Shown here in pieces: positions 56,251 to 64,000 of a stretch of DNA of 64,000 nt. Below the pieces are notes generated by a model, which was given only the letters and a program-made list of their open reading frames with translations, did not search any database and was not told the origin of the DNA. The first letter of the stretch is position 1; the number at the start of each line of letters is the position of its first letter. A program made the translations under genes and the position numbers. The stretch comes from Malus domestica (lineage: Eukaryota > Streptophyta > Magnoliopsida > Rosales > Rosaceae), in contig NC_091667.1 of assembly GCF_042453785.1 (NCBI RefSeq), positions 33,782,001 through 33,846,000 on the forward strand. The letters run 5' to 3'.

Positions 56251-56918
56251 TCAGTTTTCCAGGGCAGGTGCTGCAAAAGGAGCTTGCTCGCTTTTCTTCA
56301 CTGCTGGTTGGGGTTCTTTGCAAAACAAAAGAAAAAAAAGGGGCCAATGTGAGAATTCCATTAAATTTAAGGAAAACTAATGAAAATGACTCGAAAACTT
56401 TGAGTTTTAACGATAAAGACAAAATAAAATGTAAAGTGAATAGAATAATTTTGTAAAAATGTAGTTTTTGGTTAAATTGCAGGATTTTTGTTAAAACTCC
56501 CTTAAATTTACCCCCCAAAGTCCAAAATTCCAAAAGTAAGAGGGTAGAAAAAATAAAAGAGCGTACTGGAAATGAGGGCCATAGGCCTGGCCTTGAACAG
56601 AATCCGGTGGCGGATGATTCCGATGACTTCCAATTCTACCCCCGCGGCACGAGCATCGTTATCAGAACCATCTTCGGAGTGCTTCGTTTTCTTCAAGACC
56701 AAGAGCGGCTTCTTTAAGGGCAGTTTCGTCCCCGTCAGTTCGTGATAGCCGATAGTAAACGTGTAGGTTTCCGGCGAGGAAGGGCGGCAGAGGAGACCAA
56801 TGTGGAGGTTGTGGAGGCGGTCTTGAAATTGCGGCTGAACTTCCACCACCCCTTGCAATTCCACCACCGCCCATTCCCGGCAGTCCTCTCCGCAGCTGCA
56901 CCTCACCCGGATCTGCAT
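56251..56918 (-). CDS. CTF8: CTF8, subunit of the CTF18-RFC clamp loader
   Basis: Two minus-strand exons: 56567-56918 and 56251-56315, giving 138 residues from ATG 56918 (MQIRVRCSCGEDCREWAVVE). Matching family features are WAVVELQGVVE, HIGLLCRPSSPETYTFTIGY, HELTGTKLPLKKPLLVLKKT, the hydrophobic VELEVIGIIRHRILFKARP near the end, and a basic tail (KPQPAVKKSEQ). CTF8 with CTF18 and DCC1 loads PCNA and aids sister-chromatid cohesion. The 251-base intron contains a family C MITE. It is tail to tail with ARFRP1 (370 bases between stops). I recall At5g52220 as the counterpart. Confidence 0.85.
56370..56501. mobile_element. MITE family C, copy 4 (in CTF8 intron)
   Basis: TTAAATTTA is duplicated exactly at 56361-56369 and 56502-56510. 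Ends AGGAAAACTAATGAAAA and TTGTTAAAACTCCC. It makes up about half of the intron. Confidence 0.9.
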
Positions 56919-57128
56919 TCCTCTCTTCCCTTCAACTCTGCCCTCTCAGATTTCTTTAATACGACGGCCCTATTCAGTATTTGTTATTTGTTGATAAATA
57001 ATGTGGAGATTTGGCGCCAACGGACTCCCGCCAAAAGATGATCAATGTGCAACAAATCTGTTTTGGGCCCGATTCTTAGAGCCCATTAAAACTCAACCGA
57101 TCAAAGTTTCCAAACTTCTCACACTTTT

Positions 57129-57130
<2 letters not shown>

Positions 57131-57168
<38 letters not shown>
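57131..57168 (+). repeat. GA microsatellite
   Basis: About 19 GA units. Confidence 0.95.
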
Positions 57169-57169
<1 letters not shown>

Positions 57170-57432
57170 TTTTCTGTGTGATCGCCACACCACTCAGGTA
57201 GTAGCATGCATAGAGGTGTTAAACAGGTCGGTTGGCAGAGACACGGCCCGCTTAAATAAGGTAAGGCACGGCCGGGCCCAATTCATAAGAAATGGGCCGG
57301 GTGGGCCTAAAAGATAGGCCAGATGAGCGTAAAGGCTCACAACCTATTGTGCCGGTCATGGGCTGAGCATGACTTGCAGTCTTGGCCTATTATGAATAAT
57401 CTCTTCTTTTTTTTCTTTCATTTTTTGTAATA
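57169..57432. other. Intergenic, GC-richer patch
   Basis: 57230-57380 has repeated GGGCC words (GGCCGGGCCC, GGGCCGGGTGGGCC). Possibly a decayed repeat. No gene. Confidence 0.4.
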
Positions 57433-57603
57433 AAAAAACTATCCCAAGTCAACAAGGCTATTCGCTTTGTGAGAGTCATGAGGAATGTCTATCGTACGCA
57501 GCTTCACCTTTGCTTTGTAAAAAGACTGTTTTCATGATTCGAACCACTTGTGACCATTCGGTCACAAATGAATAGCCTTTCTTGCGTCAAGGCTCCCCTC
57601 TCA
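57433..57603 (-). mobile_element. tRNA-derived SINE (Au-like)
   Basis: On the minus strand it starts GGGGAGCCTTGACGCAAGAA (A box region), has TGGTCACAAGTGGTTCGAAT (B box GGTTCGAAT), then GAAGCTGCGTACGATAGACA and ends ...TTGACTTGGGATAG plus a T run. The order and words fit the widespread plant Au SINE family, with many changes, so it is an old copy. Target-site duplication not found. Confidence 0.78.
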
Positions 57604-58142
57604 AAGCATGAATTTAGTTTTAGAAGCTTAAACCGTGTGAAGTGTGAACCTAGGAGCATCAAACACTTTTCAAGGTCTACAAGGGAAAAATAATAAAGCG
57701 TTTAATTTAAGCACAAGAAACGAAACAAAGAAAACAAATCCTAAATCTTGTAGAAGACCAGTTGGCAATTAGTTTCATAATTCATATAGAACACCTTTTT
57801 GTTTGTAATCCTTAAATCCTCGAAGTTATACTACTCCTTTAGTTTATGGATTACACGCAGCGATATATAAATAAGGACTATTTAGTCTATTAAAAAGGAC
57901 TTTTAGTCTATTATTTTATATATTTTCAATTCATCTTCTGTGCAAGGAAAACTTGTTCACGGACAGTTTCGAAATCATGGCATCAGGTGTGTTTTTTCTT
58001 CGTATTTCCCTTTACTTTATACATTTATTTACGTTGTTATATATCATGATAACGAGCAGACTGGGATATCCCACTTAATGAAATATGGCTTTGTTGGGCT
58101 TTGTTGTTTGCTGTTGTTATATATTATATTATAATATCCTTC

Positions 58143-58175
<33 letters not shown>

Positions 58176-58429
58176 GAAAAGGATAATATCCTTCTATATT
58201 TATGTCTGCAATTCTATGAGTTTAACATGTATAATTTTTCTTCCTGTCAGATTGGACAAATCTTCCTACGCATCTTTTGGGTTCAGTTTTAGAGAATTTA
58301 GTATCACGGTTAGAGTATATTTGGTTTAGTGTTGTTTGTATTTGTTAACTCTAAAAACTATCAAGTCTACGTGGAGTGCAGGCCGATTAATGAATAAGCT
58401 AACTACGTCATTCGGTTATGTGCGGGGCG
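57604..58429. other. Intergenic, nothing recognised
   Basis: AT-rich, with a short TA/T tract near 58145-58175. Confidence 0.5.
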
Positions 58430-59200
58430 TGTCAACTCGACGGCCGAGCTCGGCCAGGGAGTAAAATTTGTTGATGTTGCGTTGAGCGCGCTGCTGACTT
58501 CTTGATCTTACGACTGCGGGCGAGGAATGAACTCGCCTCGGCCTTCGGGTTCTAGAGCTTGAAGACAAGGCTGCTAGTCTGGTGAAGTTCACAGATCTTT
58601 AGCACCGGGTTCAGTCACGGTGATTATATTCGTAAGAGTATAAACACGCCGAATTGATTCCAAACTATACAGACACAAGTACTCAAAAGAGATATATGTC
58701 TTGATGGTGAATGTGGTTTGGCCGTCATAATGCCGAATTCTAAAACTTACTTGTGAATATCCAATCATAAAAACAACTCGGCGTTCAATGCGCCGAGCCC
58801 AGTAATCTGTAACACCTCACTTTGCCGAGAAGGCTAATAAGATGACCTCTACTAATAAGGATTCGAAAATTCTTCTCTACCAAGACTTGGATAGATAATC
58901 AGTCGGCATTGACGCAGTGCTGTTTATCCAAACTGAATGTTCTCTACTGTCGACTGATTTTATGGCAACGATGCTGTTTATCCAAACTGAAGATGTGTTG
59001 GCGAAAAAGAAAATAAAAATCTTAAGGTTGTTGAGAGGTTTCGCATAGAGCGAGAGTTTGCGCATGGTAGTTTGTGTGTTGAGTTGGAGGGGGTCCCAAT
59101 GATATTCGTGGCTCTGTATTTATAGAAGCAAATGTTGTGTGGCGCGGCCAGATAATTTTGTAGAGTCTAATTGCAACTCTAATTTGCGGAACTGAACTTG
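58430..59200 (-). mobile_element. Gypsy-type LTR remnant (solo or truncated)
   Basis: GC-rich island unlike its flanks. On the minus strand it has a TATA box (CTATAAATACAGAGCC, near 59118), a leader with GACCCCCTCCAACTCAACAC, repeats such as CAGTTTGGATAAACAGCA (twice) and GGCCGAGCTCGG, and ends near GTTGACACGCCCCGCA, which resembles the TTGGCACGCCC primer-site form of the element at 1-10149. No coding part remains. Confidence 0.5.
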
Positions 59201-59279
59201 ATCCGCATCAGAAGCCAAGACATATCCTTCAAATTGATATGTGGGATTTGTTCATTGTCTTTTCAAACTCGATAGCTAG

Positions 59280-59449
59280 GAGAGATTTTTCAGTGTGACT
59301 GTCACACAGGATGGTATACCACGTGTCATTACATAAATAGTGGAATATGTGTGCTAAAAGGTTAATAACTTAAAAAATATAATTTTCCACTACTTACATA
59401 AAACACATGATGTACTATCTGTATTCTCGTCACAATTAAAAATTTCTTG
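59280..59449. mobile_element. MITE family B, copy 3
   Basis: Ends GAGAGATTTTTCAGTGTGAC and GTCACAATTAAAAATTTCTT are inverted, and the interior (TACCACGTGTCATTACATAA) matches copies at 21987 and 48802. No clear target-site duplication. Confidence 0.75.
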
Positions 59450-60169
59450 TTAGGTAAATAAGCAACAGCCTATCTTTTAGATGTCATCATTACTCCTCAT
59501 TTTATTCAAATAATTAGCATGCAACATCCCATCTGATGACCTCCATGATGCTGGAATCAAGGCATGCAAGTTTATACCCTAGCCATGTATTTCAACTGGA
59601 CTCAGCAATAAAAGGGGCATTGCCTCAGTGCCTCTAGTAATTTAAATGCAAGATTAACTCTAGATCTTTCCACAAAATCTGTCCAGGTGCAATCATGCAT
59701 TATCAAAAAATATCAACTTAATCCAATCTCCCAGCCCTCCACGTGTATGCATGTTGACTCACCAACTTAATATAATAAGAAAAATCATGCGCACCAACCT
59801 CATCCATGAATTCTAAGTTTGACTTGTACATCACACTTTTGGATCAGAAATAGGACACGTAAGAGATTACATGCATCTGGGGATTGATATGATGAGTCCA
59901 TTCGGATCAACTTTTCCAAAACAACCATATGAATATATCAAATATTAGGTTTAAATATCCCAATTAATATTAAGATATAATATCATGATTAAAATCACAA
60001 TATTATTTCTCAATAATAACTAAAATTCATTTCAACCATTTTATCATCCAACGGTCTAATATCTGCTTATTCAACGAGCTTGATTGCTTGAACCAATAGT
60101 GTAATTTTGGGTTCAAATTGTATGCCATGACATTGTGTAGCAAAAGATAATAAAAGAAAATTTGACGAG
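59450..60169. other. Upstream region of DUF295 gene, nothing else recognised
   Basis: AT-rich. No F-box-encoding exon was found here. Confidence 0.5.
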
Positions 60170-62090
60170 ATGTCAAGTTGTCATAATCCTCCACTACTCT
60201 TGATCCAAACTCCTAAAAAACCCGAGTGGAATTTATACAACCCCATTGAAGACAAGGTCCTTGGTTTGCAACTGAAATTTCCGAACAAGCGACTGCGTGG
60301 TTCTTCAAAAGGATGGTTAATAGCTGTCAATCTGGATTTCGTAGTAACTCTTATAAATCCGTTTTTAAGGGTGAAGGGGAGACAAAAGAGAGCAGATTCC
60401 GTCATCGATCTTCCTCCTCTAGCTTGTCCAGATAATATGTCTTCCCGGAGAAAGACTACTTTTGTAAACAAGGCGACATTGTCAGCAGATCCAATCTTAG
60501 AGGCCGATAAATGTATTGTCATGGTCATACATGAACGTGAGCGAACTGGTAATAATCTGGCTTTCTTTAGACTCACCAAAGATACGTCGTGGACTTACGT
60601 TGTTGATGAAACACTTCGCTCTCTCCAAGATGTTCACGTCGGAAGCAAGTCTTATGTTGTCAAAGAAATGGGAACACTTTTTTCTTTTGATATTACTTCT
60701 GATCAATCCATCTCTGATAAACAATTGGTTGCTGCCGATACCTTGGAATGTTTCCAGAAGTACGTAAAGACATACATTGTGGTTTTAGATGATAATGAAT
60801 TGTTGATGGTTCAAAGGGTTGTTGAATTTGATGATGGTGGTCGTTGGACAAAGGAAGTTAGGATATTTAAATTGAATTTTGATATGTACAAGTGGATTGA
60901 GACAGAAACCTTAGGTGATGTTGCTCTATTTTTGGGTGATAACTTTTCGACATCTGTCAAGGCTTCGAATTTCTCAGGATGTCTGCCAAATTGCATATAC
61001 TTCAACTATGATTTTGATTGTGTGAACAGTTATCCAAAACACCGCTTAGATGATGATTATGGCGTGTACGACATTGAAAGTCGAAGCTATTCGCAGACTT
61101 ATACCCCAGAGGCTAAGAAACTTAGGGGGTGTTTGTTTTCCCTCACTAAAGTTCACTGGACTGGACTGGACTAAGGGTTAGTCCAGTCCCGTGTTTGTTT
61201 CCCATAGGGCTTAGAGTTAATGAGACTAGCTCTCACTCGTCCCGACTAAAACAGGGCCTAGCCGGTCTTTGCTAAGCCCCCCAAAAACCATGGGATTGCT
61301 AATCCCGTCTCCAGAACTTGCATAGGACGATCGCATGCAGCAAGTCTTGTGAACTACAAATCTGCAAGAATGCTTCTGGGCGACTCCGTTTGCCAACCCA
61401 TGTCTAGATCTAAAACACAGCCCTACCCACTGCCTAAATCTCAACACCAAAATTCAAAAACATATATGCAAAACGATAACAACAACAATCCCAATAGCAA
61501 AATTCTTCCTTATTCCCGAATATTCCCAGAAAATTTCCAAATTTTTTTCCTTTGCCCCAGAAAATTTCGGAAAGAATGGATAGAGAAGGGGAGAGAGTAG
61601 CTTTGGGACAAAGAGAAATGGAGAGACAGAGAGGGAGGGGAGAGTAGCACGGGGGACGATTTGCAAGAAAAATGATTTGAAGGATGTTGTCTTGCAGGAA
61701 AGAAGAAGGAGAAAAGAAGTGATGGGGAACGAAACTAAAGAGGAAGAAAAGGGAAGAACTCTCCAGAGAGAGCAGTGGAGTGTCTGGCTGTGTACTTTGG
61801 AACTCAAAATGAAAAAGCTTGATTTAGTAATAAAATATTATTGAATTAATAATAAAATATTATTAGATGTGTATTATATAATATAATATTATAGTTATTA
61901 ATTATCCTGTTTTTTAGTCTGACGCTGCACCAAACGCTTCACTAAGCTAGTCTAGCTTAGTCTAGTCTAAGTCAGTCCAGCTTAGTCCCTGAAGCTAGTC
62001 CAGTCCGAGACAGTCCGGTGCAACAAACGCACCCTTATAGACAAGACCATGCAACCTCCACATTGGGTCGTGCCTACTTTGCAATTGTAA
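60170..62090 (+). pseudogene. DUF295 (SKIP23/KIB-like) gene split by a transposon
   Basis: ATG 60170 opens a frame with DUF295 beta-propeller features: LRGSSKGWLIAVNLDFVVTL, INPFLR, a Trp-containing blade (TSWTYVVDETLRSLQDV), FKLNFDMYKWIETETLGDVA, LFLGDNFSTSVKASNFSGCL, PNCIYFNYD and YGVYDIESRSYSQ. At 61124 it runs into a 910-bp transposon. After the element, 62038-62090 continues in frame with LIDKTMQPPHWVVPTLQL and a stop, the usual DUF295 tail. Without the insert, the CDS would be 335 codons. As it stands the last 18 residues are replaced by 16 element-encoded ones (RGCLFSLTKVHWTGLD). It has no N-terminal F-box, so it is either an F-box-less member or truncated at the 5' side too. Its role is unknown; relatives act as F-box substrate receptors. 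Confidence 0.85.
61125..62034. mobile_element. PIF/Harbinger-like non-autonomous element, 910 bp, inside DUF295 gene
   Basis: TTA is duplicated at 61122-61124 and 62035-62037. Left end GGGGGTGTTTGTTTTCCCTC, right end inverted (GGGTGCGTTTGTTGCACC). Both sub-ends are rich in CTGGACTGGACTA / TAGTCCAGTCC words. No transposase frame. The middle (61310-61790) has gene-like composition (a purine-rich leader on one strand) that I do not recognise. Confidence 0.87.
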
Positions 62091-62307
62091 ACAAGTTGTT
62101 ACGTTTCTTGTGTAAATATCTACTTCTGTCACTTTTATGCGTTGTGTCCCTTTTTTGTTTATAATGGAAGCTCAAGGGAGCATTTAGTGTATGCAACAAA
62201 TTTTAACGGGTGTTATATAGCACGATCCGTTAAAATATCGAGTATGTCATGAAAACGACACAATACGGAAAACATGACACGAATGTTAGATAAGAGAAAT
62301 AATTTAT

Positions 62308-62519
62308 GGACAAGGATTGTCTACCCTCCTTGTCTCCGTGCCCTCCTGTTTTGTGTGGTCACAATTAAACCATGTCAACATTTTATATTGGTTTTTTTTA
62401 TAGAGATAATAAGACAAAAATGAATAGTAATATAAAATGTTGACGTGGCTTAACCGTGACCACACAAACAGGAGGGTATGGGAGGGCACGTGAACAAGGA
62501 GGGCAGACAATCCTTGTCC
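62308..62519. mobile_element. MITE family A, copy 2 (212 bp)
   Basis: ATAATTTAT is duplicated exactly at 62299-62307 and 62520-62528. Long inverted repeats of about 80 bases run from GGACAAGGATTGTCTACCCT and, inverted, GGACAAGGATTGTCTGCCCT, with interior AACCATGTCAACATTTTATA. Confidence 0.95.
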
Positions 62520-62610
62520 ATAATTTATAGCTAATTTTTTTCATCTCTAGCTATATATGGATAAATCTTTCCATCTTTGCTTGAGAGGTGCGGAAAGAGA
62601 TTCTCACCGG

Positions 62611-62771
62611 ATCTCTTCCACTAAGGCCACCGGATTAAGTGATCCGAACCTTTGAAATTTCATCCAACGGTCCACCTGTTTTGATCCCTTAAAAACTATA
62701 ATAATTTTTGACCGTTTGATAAAATTTCAAATACCTGAATCACTTAATCTGGTGATCTTGATGGAAGAGAT
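62611..62771. mobile_element. Short inverted-repeat MITE
   Basis: ATCTCTTCCACTAAGGCCAC at the left is inverted against GTGATCTTGATGGAAGAGAT at the right, and GGATTAAGTGAT against ATCACTTAATC. The true ends may lie a few bases outside. Target-site duplication not seen. Confidence 0.55.
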
Positions 62772-63116
62772 AGCACGCAGAAGAGTTGAAAGCTTGCTGC
62801 TCTTCACTAACATGTGTCATTATTCTACTTGGTCCCACTTCAAAGTCTTCAATCGCCTGCAACCGCCCTTAGAGCATTCCATTGGAACACCATTAGGCCG
62901 GCACCCAGTAAAAAAAAGGGGCCGGGACTCAGTCAATCCACTCCAGCCCGTTCAATTGCCTGGCACCCAGCCTAAGCTGGTCTGAAGACCAGCCTAGAAT
63001 TGACAGAGCTAAGGACCAGGCTATTAGCGTGCATTTTTTGGGAATGGCACCGAGAAAACACAAGATGACTGAGCAAGAAGAAAAGCAGTTGGTGGCGCTG
63101 GCGAAATCAAGCTGGT

Positions 63117-63342
63117 GACCCGTTGCCTGACGCCCTCATCTTCGCCTTCCTCCTCCTCCTCACCTACTCAATCTTCATCGGCACCATCGACATCCGATCT
63201 TACTTCCTCCCGCTCCTCCCCTTATCGCCGCCTCCGGTTGTCCGGTCCCTCTGCGCCACCACCTCCCCGCCTCTCAAGGTCTACATGTACGATCTTCCAC
63301 GCCGTTTCAACGTCGGAATTATGAACCGCCGGAGTGAGTTGG

Positions 63343-63345
<3 letters not shown>
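63117..63345 (+). pseudogene. GT47/exostosin-family glycosyltransferase fragment
   Basis: An open stretch reads DALIFAFLLLLTYSIFIGTI (a type II membrane anchor), a Pro-rich stem, then PPLKVYMYDLPRRFNVGIMN, the start of the exostosin/GT47 domain as in plant arabinosyltransferase-like proteins. It then ends in the GA microsatellite. There is no in-frame ATG at the anchor start and the rest of the domain (about 300 residues) is missing, so this is a broken piece of a host gene. Confidence 0.75.

Positions 63346-63408
<63 letters not shown>
63346..63408 (+). repeat. GA microsatellite
   Basis: About 31 GA units, directly joined to the GT47 fragment. Confidence 0.95.
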
Positions 63409-63410
<2 letters not shown>

Positions 63411-63810
63411 CGATTGGGGATGTAGAGGGGATAGTATAGAGGGTAGTGGAACTTGAAAGCCACCTACCTTTCGAAGGAAAGAGAGCGCAGATTCGAGTCC
63501 ATGAGGAGTGAAGGACGACAGAGCGATAGAGACGAGGCGGCGATAGGGATGTGAGAAACCAGAGAGAGAGAAGCGTGATAGATTGAGAGAGAAGAGGTTC
63601 CTGACTTCTTTATTTTTTTCTATAAAATTATTATTTTTATTATTTTATAATAAAAAATAATAATATTTTAATAAAATTGATTAGGCTATTTTTTGTTAGG
63701 GATGGAGATGCTTTGACCTATTACTATTCATTGAAGTCTATTACGGTTCATTTAAGTGTATAAATGTGCTAAATGTTAGTGCAAAGTCTTTAGGAGTGGA
63801 CTTGTTCTTA

Positions 63811-64000
63811 GGCACTCTTTTAAAACTTTGCTTCATATTATGGTACTTCGCGTCAAATGTGTCTTTTACTGATAAAAAACGAGGGGTATTATCGTCTAAC
63901 AATTATAACTCGCAGCCCTAGCAATACAGTATCGGAAACACGTGGGTCCGAAGACCTTCGAAGCTTTTTAGTTTTCAACATTTTACTGAGAGAGAGAGAG
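63811..64000. other. Window end, nothing recognised
   Basis: AT-rich; ends in a GA run. Confidence 0.5.

Larger units (their letters stand above)
62872..63807. mobile_element. PIF/Harbinger-like element enclosing a GT47 gene fragment (tentative)
   Basis: TTA at 62869-62871 and 63808-63810. Left end GAGCATTCCATTGGAACACC; the right end inverted reads GAACAAGTCCACTCCTAAAG, a weak inverted repeat. 63117-63345 holds a gene fragment, and a GA microsatellite follows. Size is like the element at 61125. Confidence 0.4.

Noticed and set aside
63480-63500. tRNA-like T-loop (GATTCGAGTCC)
   Set aside because: No matching acceptor stem, D arm or anticodon arm around it.

Overview
The window is plant nuclear DNA: spliced GT-AG genes, a plant-type LRR receptor kinase, a plant class B heat shock factor, and a dense bed of plant transposons. 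The mix of repeats (an Au-like SINE, several Mutator-type MITE families, TRIMs, a gag-only Gypsy element with an antisense ORF) looks like Rosaceae, probably apple or pear. That placement is an inference from recalled repeat sequences and was not searched.

Layout. 1-10149 is a very young, non-autonomous Ty3/Gypsy-type element. It has gag but no recognisable pol, carries pieces of two host genes (a CML13/14-type calmodulin-like gene and a Dof zinc-finger gene), and has a separate ORF on the opposite strand. 10150-31500 is gene-poor. It holds a hAT remnant, a 3.2-kb tandem segmental duplication (12211-23555) whose second copy is split by a complete Ty1/Copia element with a GACAT target-site duplication, a 1-kb foldback element, a 1.5-kb Mutator-like element with a 195-bp TRIM nested in it, and a further Mutator-like element. 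31521-35414 is an intronless EMS1/EXS-like receptor kinase. 36490-37471 is an HSFB2-type heat shock factor with two perfect heat shock elements upstream. 38-42 kb is intergenic and contains a tandem array built from TRIM units.

42508-56918 is the gene-rich core: a TMEM161-family membrane protein, a small COR27/COR28-like gene with evening-element and DRE motifs in its promoter, a SIS-domain sugar isomerase, protein phosphatase inhibitor 2, an ARFRP1-type small GTPase, and CTF8 of the CTF18 clamp loader. The run SIS - inhibitor 2 - ARFRP1 - CTF8 matches the order I remember for Arabidopsis At5g52190 to At5g52220, so it looks like conserved microsynteny. These genes share no pathway; what joins them is ancestral order.

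57-64 kb is repeat-rich again. It holds a SINE, a Gypsy LTR remnant, and a DUF295 gene split near its 3' end by a 910-bp PIF/Harbinger-like element with a TTA target-site duplication. A second element of similar type encloses a GT47/exostosin gene fragment. No tRNA, rRNA or CRISPR feature was seen. The clearest unusual features are the gene-carrying Gypsy element, the transposon-split DUF295 gene, the TRIM tandem array, and the many non-autonomous elements with readable 9-bp target-site duplications.
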